This document shows, piece after piece, positions 25,026-33,618 of a stretch of 64,000 nucleotides of DNA. The position numbers and the translations under genes were made by a program. The DNA lies in assembly GCA_035640355.1 (NCBI GenBank), contig DASQWI010000012.1, forward strand, positions 1-64,000, given 5' to 3'. The stretch comes from Actinomycetota bacterium. GTDB taxonomy: Bacteria > Actinomycetota > UBA4738 > HRBIN12. Position 1 is the first letter of the stretch. Each line of letters starts with the position of its first letter. The notes under the pieces are model-generated. The model saw only the letters and a program-made list of their open reading frames with translations. It searched no databases and had not been told where the DNA came from.

Positions 25026-25316
25026 TTGACTCGTCGCAGCGCGCCTGTCGCTTCCCGCTCCTCTCGTGCGATCGGGACTACAACAGGATTGCGGGTCCGT
25101 TCCCTCTCGAACACATCTATCTGCCTCCCAAATAACGCACGTCGAGGGTTTTGCTCCGAGACCGTCCGCCTCGTCGAGATCGCCAAGCTCCTCGGCGTGA
25201 GCAAGCGACGCGCTCACCAGCTTGCTAGCGAGGACGGCTTCCCCGCTCCGGTGGCCGAAGAGGTTCGAGGTCGAGTGTGGGATCGACGAGAGGTCATGGC
25301 ATGGGCAAATCGATAG
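25026..25316 (+). pseudogene. Helix-turn-helix (AlpA/excisionase-like) coding fragment
   Basis: The second half of this 96-codon frame encodes a good winged/MerR-like HTH: VRLVEIAKLLGVSKRRAHQL, then FPAPVAEEVRGRVWDRREVMAWA. That is the HTH_17/AlpA pattern (helix, turn, recognition helix, a wing with a tryptophan, and a final DxxEVxxWA helix). The first 45 codons do not look like coding sequence and no ATG or GTG precedes the domain at a sensible place; TTG 25026 or TTG 25089 would be needed. It may be a small live regulator with an unusual start, or the remnant of one. A control role for the downstream secreted protein is possible but unsupported. Confidence 0.45.
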
Positions 25317-25433
25317 CGCGCCGAGAAGCGCCGTGGCGCTAACGATGGGCTGGGCTCCTTACATGCGACGCAACACGCGACGTAACCGTTCGCACAGCGC
25401 GCTGCACCCGTTTGCGAGCACGAGGCGGGGGAA

Positions 25434-25453
25434 CCTACGTCGTCTGACGTAGG
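25434..25453. repeat. Perfect 20-bp inverted repeat upstream of the secreted protein gene
   Basis: Arms CCTACGTC and GACGTAGG enclose GTCT, 44 nt upstream of ATG 25498. This could be an operator for a dimeric regulator or a 5'-UTR hairpin. No T-run follows. Confidence 0.5.
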
Positions 25454-25497
25454 GGCGCCCCTCCGGGAAATTGGGATGAGAACCTCGGAGGAGGCGG

Positions 25498-25791
25498 ATG
25501 GTGAGCACACTCAAGCGCATCACGGGTACGGTCGCGGCGAGTGTCTTGCTCGTCCTGGGTGGTGGCGCTCCCGCGCAAGCACAGGTTCAAGACGGGCTCG
25601 TGAATATCGCGATCGGAGACGTGACGATCCTCGAAGACGTCAACGTCGCGGTGGCGGCGAACATCGCCGCGAACGTATGCGGCGTCGTCGTGAACGTGGG
25701 TGTCATTCAGGCAATCGACGTCAACGGCGGAACGTTCGAGTGCGATTTCCGGGCCGGACCGCAGGACATCACGATCACGCAGAACGCGTAG
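25498..25791 (+). CDS. Small secreted protein of an uncharacterised actinobacterial family
   Basis: A 97-residue protein with a cleavable signal peptide (MVSTLKRITGTVAASVLLVL, likely cut after AQA). The mature part is about 67 residues, valine- and asparagine-rich with two cysteines (ANVCGVVV and GTFECDF) that could form one disulfide. The pattern DGLVNIAIGDVTILEDVNVAVAA... ending DITITQN resembles, from memory, small exported proteins of Streptomyces and relatives of unknown function; I could not check this. A strong GGAGGAGG precedes the ATG. An intrinsic-type hairpin lies 29 nt downstream, so it is probably a monocistronic unit. It is not a chaplin by length or motif. Confidence 0.75.
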   Translation: MVSTLKRITGTVAASVLLVLGGGAPAQAQVQDGLVNIAIGDVTILEDVNVAVAANIAANVCGVVVNVGVIQAIDVNGGTFECDFRAGPQDITITQNA

Positions 25792-25819
25792 CCTAGGCAC
25801 CCTTTAGCGGGACTCGGAG

Positions 25820-25850
25820 AGGGCGGGGGCTCTACAAATGCCCCCGCCCT
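25820..25850 (+). terminator. Strong hairpin after the small secreted protein gene
   Basis: A perfect 11-bp GC-rich stem (AGGGCGGGGGC / GCCCCCGCCCT) with a 9-nt loop, starting 29 nt after the stop codon. Only one T follows before mixed sequence, so it is a GC-hairpin terminator without a classical U-run, as is common in high-GC actinobacteria. Confidence 0.65.
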
Positions 25851-25897
25851 TACGGCCGAGAGCCGGCGAGTCGAATATGACTCCTGAGCTGCGAAAG

Positions 25898-25970
25898 CGC
25901 GCCGGGGAGGACTCGAACCTCCGACCCGCTGCTTAGAAGGCAGCCGCTCTGTCCACTGAGCTACCGGCGC
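25898..25970 (-). tRNA. tRNA-Arg (anticodon TCT)
   Basis: Read on the minus strand, a full cloverleaf is present: 7-bp acceptor stem GCGCCGG/CCGGCGC, D-arm with TAGCTCAGTGGACAGAGC, anticodon arm CTGC-CTTCTAA-GCAG giving anticodon TCT, and T-arm GGAGGTTCGAGTCCTCC. CCA is not encoded. It reads AGA codons, which are rare in this high-GC sequence. It lies between the convergent secreted-protein terminator and the histidine kinase gene. Confidence 0.95.
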
Positions 25971-26072
25971 TCATGTACGTGCGCAAAGGCGCTCCACGCA
26001 CGCTCACTGAGCTGCCGCCATGATAGTTGCTCTCGGCCTGACGCTCCGCGCGGAGACCGCGACCGACTGTCC

Positions 26073-28202
26073 TTATGCTGCAGGGATTGGGACCCGACCA
26101 AAGACGTTCGTGCCGCGGCCCGGAACCGACTTGATCTCCAGGCGTCCGCCGAGTGCGGCAAGGCGATCGCTCATGTTCTGCAGCCCCATTCCGAGCGGGG
26201 TCGCCTCCGGGTCGAAGCCTTTGCCGTCGTCGATTACGGACACGTCGATGTCGCCTTCCCACTCGCGCAGTTGGATCGTCACGCTCGACGCCTCCGCGTA
26301 CTTCGCTACGTTCTGGAGCGCCTCGAGCACGAAGAAGTAGATCGCAGCCTCGATATCGGGCGGATACCGCTCGACCCCGTCGAACTCGAACGCGACAGGC
26401 ACTGGCGTCCGCCGCGCCTGCGCTTCGAGGGCCGGCTGGAGTCCACGGTCGGCGAGCAGCGGCGGATAGATCCCCCGTGCAAGGTCCCGAAGGCTGTCCA
26501 AGGCCTCCTGCGCGTCGTGCTCGATCGCCTGAAGTGCCCGGCGTTGCTCCTCGTCTTTCCCGATGAGGTTCTCTGCGAGGCGAACCTTGACTGCCAGCGC
26601 CACCAGTTGCTGCTGTGCACCGTCGTGCAGATTCCGTTCCAGACGGCGGCGTTCTTCGTCTTGTGCGGCTACAAGACGCTGCCGCGACGAACGGAGGTCC
26701 TCGATCAAGCGGAAGTCGTTGAGCACGAGCCCCGCTTGCACGCTCAGCTCCTCGATCAACTTCTCCTCCGCCGGTCGGATCGGGTCCCGCGGCGGCTTCG
26801 ACACGGTGAGCGCACCGAGCAGCTCGTCGCCGTGCCGCACGGGGACGGCAGCGGCCGCGCCGGGAAACGAAGGCAGCTCGCCGTTCACGAGCGGTCTCGA
26901 AGGACCCGGATCGCCTTCGGTCGGCCACGTCGCGTCGGGCCGCAGCGCCGACCGCACGCGGAGCCACACGGTGGCTTGTGTCGCGCCGGTTCCCTCGGCC
27001 AACAATCTCGCCATGCGAGGCAGGATGTCCTCGCCCGCGTAAGCCGCCGCGACGCTTTCGGAGAATCCGGACAGCACCTCGTACGGCGTCGCCCGCTTGC
27101 CGTATACGAGCCGATTCGCCGCGTGTCGCGCTCGCTCTCGCACCGGGTGCGCGGCGACGGCGACGATCGCGGTGGCGATCAGCGCGAGACCCTCGGTGGG
27201 ACCGAATATCGCGCCGATCACGACGACAACCACGACGTAGACGACCGTGATGAACGCGCCGAGCAGGCCGTACACGATCGCCTTCCCGATCAGGACGTCG
27301 ATGTCGTACAGGTGGTATCTGAGCATGGCGACGGCGATCGAGCCGTCGAGCACGACCAGCGAGGCGTTGAAGACCAGACCGGTACTGGCTGTGTCCGCGA
27401 AGATCGCGACGCAGAACGACACGGCGACGACGGCGGCCGCGCTCACGAACCACTTCAGCTGGAGTCGTTCCTCGCCGACCGAACTGCGGAACCGCGCGAT
27501 GAGCGATACGGCGGATGCGAAGACGGCGAGGACGAGCGCCACGACCGATACGGTGACGAGGACCACCGCAATTGTGGCGACGCCTCCCTTCGAGACGGCG
27601 TCCTCGAAGTCGATGAACGGACGCTCCCAGATCGCTGTGGCGAACACCAGCATGCTCGCCGGCGCCAGGACCAAGATCGCAGCGCATACCCACGCGAGCG
27701 GTCGCCAGCGTGCGGAAGGCAGACGACCGGTCGGGAACAACAGGAAGAGCCACGGCAACAGACAGATGGCGATCGGCTCGATCCACGTCCCAAGCCACGC
27801 GACCGCACGCCCCGCCGGGAGCGAGTTCGGGTCGGCCACCAGAGCGTGGAGCGCATACGAGCGCGCGAAGCTCGAGATCGAGAGGGCGGCACCTGCGATG
27901 AGCAGCAGCCAACCAATCGGGTTGTCGCGTCGACGCGACGCAATGACGATGCCGAAGATTGGAACGCAGACGTTCGCCGCGACGTCGAACACACCCCCGA
28001 CGCTCCAGGCGTCCGACACGCGTGGAAGCGTCGTCGACCGGTCGACGAACCGGAAGGCGAGCCCGCCGATCATGAACGCGATCGACGCCAGGCCGACCGA
28101 CCAGGCAACGGTGCGTGCACTGCGTGCCGTCACGGGCCCCTCCACGCTGGATTCTGACTCCAGGCGGGCGACCCTGCACTGGCACTCTTCGTCCCGCGCC
28201 AC
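26073..28202 (-). CDS. Membrane sensor histidine kinase (NarL-partner, HisKA_3 type)
   Basis: A 709-residue sensor kinase. Residues about 25-345 hold roughly ten membrane helices of an uncharacterised sensor. A GAF-like region follows (about 370-500), then the HisKA_3 dimerisation segment with the phospho-acceptor histidine in RRRLERNLHDGAQQQL near residue 523. The ATPase domain has EALQNVAKYA (N box), IDDGKGFDPE (G1) and GMGLQNMSDRL (G2). HisKA_3 kinases normally phosphorylate LuxR/NarL-type response regulators, but none is adjacent on either side. GTG 28202 is used; initiation at a later GTG before TARSARTVAWS would still keep all helices. The gene is divergent from glgE. Confidence 0.88.
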   Translation of the reverse strand: MARDEECQCRVARLESESSVEGPVTARSARTVAWSVGLASIAFMIGGLAFRFVDRSTTLPRVSDAWSVGGVFDVAANVCVPIFGIVIASRRRDNPIGWLLLIAGAALSISSFARSYALHALVADPNSLPAGRAVAWLGTWIEPIAICLLPWLFLLFPTGRLPSARWRPLAWVCAAILVLAPASMLVFATAIWERPFIDFEDAVSKGGVATIAVVLVTVSVVALVLAVFASAVSLIARFRSSVGEERLQLKWFVSAAAVVAVSFCVAIFADTASTGLVFNASLVVLDGSIAVAMLRYHLYDIDVLIGKAIVYGLLGAFITVVYVVVVVVIGAIFGPTEGLALIATAIVAVAAHPVRERARHAANRLVYGKRATPYEVLSGFSESVAAAYAGEDILPRMARLLAEGTGATQATVWLRVRSALRPDATWPTEGDPGPSRPLVNGELPSFPGAAAAVPVRHGDELLGALTVSKPPRDPIRPAEEKLIEELSVQAGLVLNDFRLIEDLRSSRQRLVAAQDEERRRLERNLHDGAQQQLVALAVKVRLAENLIGKDEEQRRALQAIEHDAQEALDSLRDLARGIYPPLLADRGLQPALEAQARRTPVPVAFEFDGVERYPPDIEAAIYFFVLEALQNVAKYAEASSVTIQLREWEGDIDVSVIDDGKGFDPEATPLGMGLQNMSDRLAALGGRLEIKSVPGRGTNVFGRVPIPAA

Positions 28203-28381
28203 GGTGGTGTGGACGACGGGTGTCTGACGACCTCGTGCTGCTCGGCCACGCTCCGCGGTAGGGTCGAGCCGCCCGTGTTGACCGTTGCACCGCCGTCTTC
28301 CCCGGGGGTGAGTCCATAGCCACCGCGCGCGCCGAGGGCCGACGCGCCGCCAAGCCGGGCGGCGACGCCGATGCCGTCCGT

Positions 28382-30331
28382 GTGGTCGTGGAGGGCCTGT
28401 GGCCCGAGATCGACGCCGGACGGTTCCCCGTCAAGCGCGTCGTCGGTGAGGACGTCTGGGTCGAGGCGGATGTGTTCGCCGACGGCCATGACCTTGTCGC
28501 CGCGGTGCTGCGCCATCGGTCGTCAGTCGAGACGAATTGGCGCGAGGTCCGCATGCAAGACATCGGCAACGACCGGTTCCGAGGCTGCTTCACCGTCGAC
28601 GAGCTCGGCGAGTTCCTCTACACCGTCGTCGGATGGATCGACCTGTTCGCGTCGTGGAGGCGCGACCTTCGAAAGAAGGTGGACGCAGGCAGAGACGTGG
28701 CAGTCGACCTTCTCGTCGGCGCCGAACTGATCGCGGCGGCCTCTCGCCGCGCCGAGGGCTCCGACCGCGACGCGCTCAAGGCGGCCGTCAAAGAGCTGAA
28801 GGGCGAACCGGCGGCTGCGCGCGACGCTGCATTCGACGAGGTCCTCCGCGACCTCATGAGCCGGTACCCCGACCGGCGGCACGAGGGCTCGTTCCCGCGT
28901 GAGCTCCGCGTGATCGGCGATCCTCCGCTTGCCCGGTTCGGGGCATGGTACGAGCTGTTCCCCCGTTCGACCGCGTCCGTTCCCGGCAACCACGGAACCT
29001 TCGACGACGTGATCGCCCGCCTCCCGTATATCGAGAAGCTCGGGTTCGACGTGCTCTACCTGCCACCGATCCATCCGATCGCGCACGAGCGTCGCAAGGG
29101 CAAGAACAACGCGGCGATCTCCAAGCCCGATGACCCCGGTAGCCCGTGGGCGATCGGCGCTGCAGAGGGCGGACACACGGCGGTCCATCCCGACCTCGGA
29201 ACGCTCGACGATCTGCAACGGCTCGTCGTCGCGGCGCGCGAGCGCGGCATCGAGGTCGCCCTCGACATCGCGTTCCAGGTCACGCCGGAGCACCCGTGGG
29301 TACGCGAGCATCCCGAGTGGTTCCGCCACCGCCCCGACGGCACGATCCAGCACGCCGAGAACCCGCCGAAGGTCTACGAGGACATCTATCCGATCGACTT
29401 CGAGACGAACGACCGTGCCGCGCTGTGGGAGGCGCTTCGCGACGTGTTTCTGTTCTGGTGTGAGCACGGCGTCCGGACGTTCCGGGTCGACAACCCGCAC
29501 ACGAAGCCGTTCGCGTTCTGGGAGTGGGCGCTCGCCGAGGTGAAGGCGGCGCACCCCGACGCGATCTTCCTGTCCGAGGCGTTCACGCGCCCGAAGGTGA
29601 TGTACCGGCTGTCGAAGCTCGGGTTCACCCAGTCGTACACGTACTTCGCGTGGAAGACCGAGAAGCAAGATCTGACCGACTACCTGATCGAGCTCACGAG
29701 AACCGGTGCGGTCGAGTTCTTCCGTCCCAACTTCTGGCCGAACACCCCTGACATCCTTCACGCGTACCTGCAGACAGGCAGGCGTTCTGCGTTCGCGTCG
29801 CGGCTGGTACTCGCGGCGACGCTCGCTTCGTCGTACGGGATCTACGGTCCGGCATTCGAGCTGATGGAGCACACGCCTCCCGAGCCGGGCTCCGAGGAGT
29901 ACCTCAACTCGGAGAAGTACGAGATCCGGACGTGGGACCTCGACAGGAAGGACAGCCTTGCCCCCCTGGTCACGAGGATCAACGAGATCCGCCGCGAGAA
30001 CCCGGCGCTGCACGACATCCGGCGGTTGCGGTTCCATGGAATCGACAACCAGCAGCTCATCGCGTACAGCAAAACGACCGAGGACTATTCCAACGTGATC
30101 CTCGTCGTCGTGAACCTCGACCCACGGAATCCACAGTCGGGATGGACGAGCCTCGACCTCGGTGAGCTCGGCGTCGGTCCGATGGACTCGTTCGAAGTCG
30201 AGGATCTGCTCACCGGCGCGAGCCACACCTGGCAGGGCTCATCGAACTTCGTGCGGCTCGACGCTGGGGGCGAGCCGGCGCACGTGTTTCGGGTTCAACC
30301 GCGGCGTACCTCCAAGGAGACGGCACGTTGA
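28382..30331 (+). CDS. glgE: Alpha-1,4-glucan:maltose-1-phosphate maltosyltransferase
   Basis: A GH13_3 enzyme of about 649 residues, which extends alpha-1,4-glucan with maltose from maltose-1-phosphate. The N-terminal beta-domain has the family start PEIDAGRFPVKRVVGE and VEADVFADGHD. The barrel shows the nucleophile in FRVDNPHTKP (near residue 368), the acid/base in LSEAFTRPK (near 397), and the GlgE-typical KGKNN and AIGAAEGGHTAVHPDLGT loops. The start is not certain: GTG 28382 or 28388 gives the normal N-terminus, with no clear ribosome site. The stop overlaps the next ATG (TGATG). This is the first gene of the glgE/treS-mak/glgB/glgX operon. Confidence 0.95.
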   Translation: MVVEGLWPEIDAGRFPVKRVVGEDVWVEADVFADGHDLVAAVLRHRSSVETNWREVRMQDIGNDRFRGCFTVDELGEFLYTVVGWIDLFASWRRDLRKKVDAGRDVAVDLLVGAELIAAASRRAEGSDRDALKAAVKELKGEPAAARDAAFDEVLRDLMSRYPDRRHEGSFPRELRVIGDPPLARFGAWYELFPRSTASVPGNHGTFDDVIARLPYIEKLGFDVLYLPPIHPIAHERRKGKNNAAISKPDDPGSPWAIGAAEGGHTAVHPDLGTLDDLQRLVVAARERGIEVALDIAFQVTPEHPWVREHPEWFRHRPDGTIQHAENPPKVYEDIYPIDFETNDRAALWEALRDVFLFWCEHGVRTFRVDNPHTKPFAFWEWALAEVKAAHPDAIFLSEAFTRPKVMYRLSKLGFTQSYTYFAWKTEKQDLTDYLIELTRTGAVEFFRPNFWPNTPDILHAYLQTGRRSAFASRLVLAATLASSYGIYGPAFELMEHTPPEPGSEEYLNSEKYEIRTWDLDRKDSLAPLVTRINEIRRENPALHDIRRLRFHGIDNQQLIAYSKTTEDYSNVILVVVNLDPRNPQSGWTSLDLGELGVGPMDSFEVEDLLTGASHTWQGSSNFVRLDAGGEPAHVFRVQPRRTSKETAR

Positions 30332-33300
30332 TGCGCGACCCGCTCTGGTACCGCGACGCGATCATCTACGAGTTGCACGTGCGCGCGTTCCAGGACTCGG
30401 GCGCCGATGGCATCGGGGACTTCCGCGGTCTCACCCGAAGGCTCAACTACCTCGCCGACCTCGGCGTGACGGCGCTGTGGTTGTTGCCGTTCTACCCGTC
30501 GCCCCTCCGGGACGACGGCTACGACATCGCCGACTACACGTCCGTGCATCCGGCGTACGGGACGGTTCGCGACTTCCGAGCGTTCCTCCGGGCTGCGCAC
30601 GAGCGCGGCCTGCGGGTGATCACCGAGGTGGTCATGAACCACACGTCCGATCAGCACCCGTGGTTCGTGCGTTCGCGCAAAGCCGCTGCCGGCACCGTCG
30701 AGCGCGACTTCTACGTGTGGAGCGACACGAGTGAGCGCTACCGCGAGGCGCGAGTGATCTTCAAGGACTTCGAGTCGTCGAACTGGGCGTACGACCAGAC
30801 GACCGGGCAGTACTACTGGCACCGGTTCTACTCGCACCAACCGGACCTGAACTTCGACAACCCGCACGTGCGTCGCGCGATGTTCGACGTCGTCGAGTTC
30901 TGGCTCGACATCGGCGTGGACGGGCTCCGCCTGGACGCGGTCCCGTACCTGTTCGAACGGCGGGGGACCAACGGCGAGAACCTGCCCGAGACGCACGAGT
31001 TCCTGAAGTCTCTCCGTGCGCACATCGACAGCCGGTATCAGGACCGGATGCTGCTCGCCGAGGCCAACCAGTGGCCCGAGGACGCCGTCTCGTACTTCGG
31101 CGACGGCGACGAGTGCAACATGGCGTTCCATTTCCCGCTCATGCCGCGGATGTTCATGGCCCTTCGGATGGAGGACCGCTTTCCGGTGATCGACATCCTC
31201 GAGCAGACGCCTCCCATCCCCGACAACGCGAGATGGGCGCTGTTCCTTCGCAACCATGACGAGCTGACCCTGGAGATGGTCACCGACGAGGAGCGCGACT
31301 ACATGTACCGGGTGTACGCGCAGGATCCGCAGGCGCGGATCAACTTGGGGATCCGGCGGCGACTGGCGCCGCTGCTCCGAAACGATCGTCGCTTGATCGA
31401 GGTGATCAACGGGCTCCTGTTCTCGCTGCCGGGGACACCGGTCATCTACTACGGCGACGAGATCGGGATGGGCGACAACATCTACCTCGGCGACCGCAAC
31501 GGCGTGCGGACGCCGATGCAGTGGAGCGCGGACCGGAACGCGGGATTCAGCCGAGTGAACCCTCAGCAGCTGTACCTACCCGTCGTCGTGGGACCGGAGT
31601 ACCACTACGAGTCGCTGAACGTCGAGGCCCAGCAGGACAACCCGCGGTCGCTGCTGTGGTGGATGAAGCGACTGATCGCGCTGCGGAAGCGTTCGGCCGC
31701 GCTGTCTCGGGGGACGCTCGAGTTCCTGTACCCGGAGAACCGCCGGATCCTCGTCTTCATCCGTCAGCACGAGGACGAACGGATCCTGGTCGTGGTGAAC
31801 CTCGCGCGCTCGGTCCAGTACGTCGAGCTCGACCTGTCCGCGTACCGAGGCCTGGTGCCGCACGAGCTGTTCGGGGCGACGGAATTCCCCTCGATCGGGG
31901 AGCTCCCGTACTTCCTCACGCTCGGACCGCACTCCTTCTACTGGTTCAGGCTGCAGCCCCAGACGATCGACGTCGATCTCGGCGCGGCGCGTCGTCCTCC
32001 CGAGCTCGAGGTCGCTGGGTCGTGGCGGAACGTGTTCGCCAAGGCGAATCGTCCTGCACTCGAGGAGGCTCTGCCGGCGTTCCTGCTTGGCTCCCGTTGG
32101 TTCGGCGGCAAGGCGCGGAGGATCCGGTCGGCCGAGATCGTCGAAACGATCCCGGTCGGGGACGACTCGCAGATCGTCGGCGTGATCGGGCTCGTGTCGG
32201 TGGAGTACGCGGAGGGCGACCCCGAGACATACGTTCTGCCGCTCGCGTGCGCGTCGGTCGAACGAACGCCGGATCTCCTCGAGTACCAGGCGCGGTCGGT
32301 CCTCGCCCGTCTTCGGACGCGCGAGGGCGAGCGCGCGTTGTTCGATGGGGTCGGCGACCCGAAGGTGGCGCGGGCGTTGCTGGAGGCGATCCGGCGCCGG
32401 CGGCGGCTCGGGGCCGACGGCGCTCGCATCGACGCGGTTCCCACGAAGGCGTTCCGCCGGCTGGCCGGACCACCCGACGACTCGGTCGACCCCCGGCCAT
32501 TGCAGGCGGAACAGAGCAACTCGTCGGTGCTCTTCGGCGACAGACTCGTCCTGAAGCTGTACCGCCGGCTCGAGCAGGGAGTGAACCCGGACCTCGAGAT
32601 CGGACGGTTCCTGACCGACCGCGCGAACTTCGAGCACATCGCCCCGGTCGCCGGTGGGCTCGAGCTCCGAAGGGGACCGGGTCAGCCGCTGACCCTCGGG
32701 ATCCTCCATGGATACGTGCCGAACGAGGGCGACGCGTGGTCGTTCACGCTCGACCGGGTTCGGGGATACCTCGAGGGCGTGCTCGCCCGTGCGGCCGCGC
32801 ACCCCGACCTCAACCCGCCAGAACCGACGCTTCACGACGTCGTGAGTTCCGGCGTTCCCGACATCGCGGTCGAGACGATCGAGTCGTACCTGGAGTCCGC
32901 TCGACTCCTCGGACGTCGAACCGCCGAGATGCACCTCGCCCTGGCGGGCGAGCAGGAGGATCCGGCGTTCGCGCCGGAGCCGGTGACGCCCTTCGAGCAG
33001 CGGTCGCTGTACCAGTCGCTCCGAGGCGTCGCGAACCGCACGATGCTGGTCCTTCGTTCGCACCCCGATCTCGTAGGCGCCGATCAGCTCCTGGCCCTCG
33101 AACGGCCCATCTTCGAACGACTGCGCTCGGTCCTCGATATCCGCATCACCGGTTCGAGGATCCGGATCCACGGCGACTTCCACCTCGGACAGGTTCTGTA
33201 CACGGGGCGCGATTTCGTGATCATCGACTTCGAGGGGGAGCCGGCTCGCTCGATCGGCGAACGCCGAATCAAACGTCTCCCGCTCGTCGACGTCGCCGGC

Positions 33301-33618
33301 ATGGTCCGTTCGTTCCACTACGCCGCCCACGTTGCGGCGCGCGCCGGCGACCTGGTCGAGCCCGAACAGGCGGTTCGGGTCGCCCCGTGGGTGCGCCTGT
33401 GGTACGTCTCGGTGGCCGGCACGTTCCTGCGCGAGTACCTCGACATCGTCGAGAGCACCTCGTTCCACGCGCGCACACGCGAGGAGTTTCGCGTCCTCCT
33501 CGACGGCTACATGCTCGGCAAGGCGCTGTACGAGGTGTCGTACGAGGCGAACAACCGACCCGAGTGGCTCCCCATCCCCGTCACCGGCGTCGTCGAACTG
33601 TTGAAGGAACCTCAGTGA
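30331..33618 (+). CDS. treS: Trehalose synthase-maltokinase fusion
   Basis: A 1095-residue bifunctional protein. Residues 1 to about 550 are GH13 trehalose synthase, interconverting trehalose and maltose, with LRLDAVPYLFER (nucleophile near residue 202), LLAEANQWPED (acid/base near 244) and FLRNHDELTLEM (near 307). Residues about 560-1095 are maltokinase (Mak/Pep2), which uses ATP to make maltose-1-phosphate, with LGSRWFGGKAR at its N-terminal cap, the catalytic loop HGDFHLGQVLY (near 947) and IIDFEGEPARS. The two steps feed GlgE directly, so fusion would channel maltose. ATG 30331 overlaps the glgE stop and has AAGGAGA upstream. Its stop overlaps the GTG of glgB. Such fusions are known in several bacteria. 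Confidence 0.95.
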   Translation: MRDPLWYRDAIIYELHVRAFQDSGADGIGDFRGLTRRLNYLADLGVTALWLLPFYPSPLRDDGYDIADYTSVHPAYGTVRDFRAFLRAAHERGLRVITEVVMNHTSDQHPWFVRSRKAAAGTVERDFYVWSDTSERYREARVIFKDFESSNWAYDQTTGQYYWHRFYSHQPDLNFDNPHVRRAMFDVVEFWLDIGVDGLRLDAVPYLFERRGTNGENLPETHEFLKSLRAHIDSRYQDRMLLAEANQWPEDAVSYFGDGDECNMAFHFPLMPRMFMALRMEDRFPVIDILEQTPPIPDNARWALFLRNHDELTLEMVTDEERDYMYRVYAQDPQARINLGIRRRLAPLLRNDRRLIEVINGLLFSLPGTPVIYYGDEIGMGDNIYLGDRNGVRTPMQWSADRNAGFSRVNPQQLYLPVVVGPEYHYESLNVEAQQDNPRSLLWWMKRLIALRKRSAALSRGTLEFLYPENRRILVFIRQHEDERILVVVNLARSVQYVELDLSAYRGLVPHELFGATEFPSIGELPYFLTLGPHSFYWFRLQPQTIDVDLGAARRPPELEVAGSWRNVFAKANRPALEEALPAFLLGSRWFGGKARRIRSAEIVETIPVGDDSQIVGVIGLVSVEYAEGDPETYVLPLACASVERTPDLLEYQARSVLARLRTREGERALFDGVGDPKVARALLEAIRRRRRLGADGARIDAVPTKAFRRLAGPPDDSVDPRPLQAEQSNSSVLFGDRLVLKLYRRLEQGVNPDLEIGRFLTDRANFEHIAPVAGGLELRRGPGQPLTLGILHGYVPNEGDAWSFTLDRVRGYLEGVLARAAAHPDLNPPEPTLHDVVSSGVPDIAVETIESYLESARLLGRRTAEMHLALAGEQEDPAFAPEPVTPFEQRSLYQSLRGVANRTMLVLRSHPDLVGADQLLALERPIFERLRSVLDIRITGSRIRIHGDFHLGQVLYTGRDFVIIDFEGEPARSIGERRIKRLPLVDVAGMVRSFHYAAHVAARAGDLVEPEQAVRVAPWVRLWYVSVAGTFLREYLDIVESTSFHARTREEFRVLLDGYMLGKALYEVSYEANNRPEWLPIPVTGVVELLKEPQ

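Larger units (their letters stand above)
24977..25497. other. 521-bp low-coding interval
   Basis: This stretch lacks the strong high-GC codon pattern of the surrounding genes and includes AT-richer patches, such as around 25110-25140. It holds one recognisable helix-turn-helix segment (25026-25316, listed separately), a perfect 20-bp inverted repeat at 25434-25453, and the ribosome site of the secreted protein gene at 25498. Nothing else is identifiable. Confidence 0.6.

Noticed and set aside
25933-28593. An 886-codon open frame overlapping tRNA-Arg
   Set aside because: It is out of frame with the histidine kinase, whose own frame has all kinase motifs, and it runs through the tRNA gene.
31576-33468. 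A 630-codon open frame opposite the treS-maltokinase gene
   Set aside because: The plus strand carries both enzyme domains with full motifs; the opposite frame is a compositional shadow.
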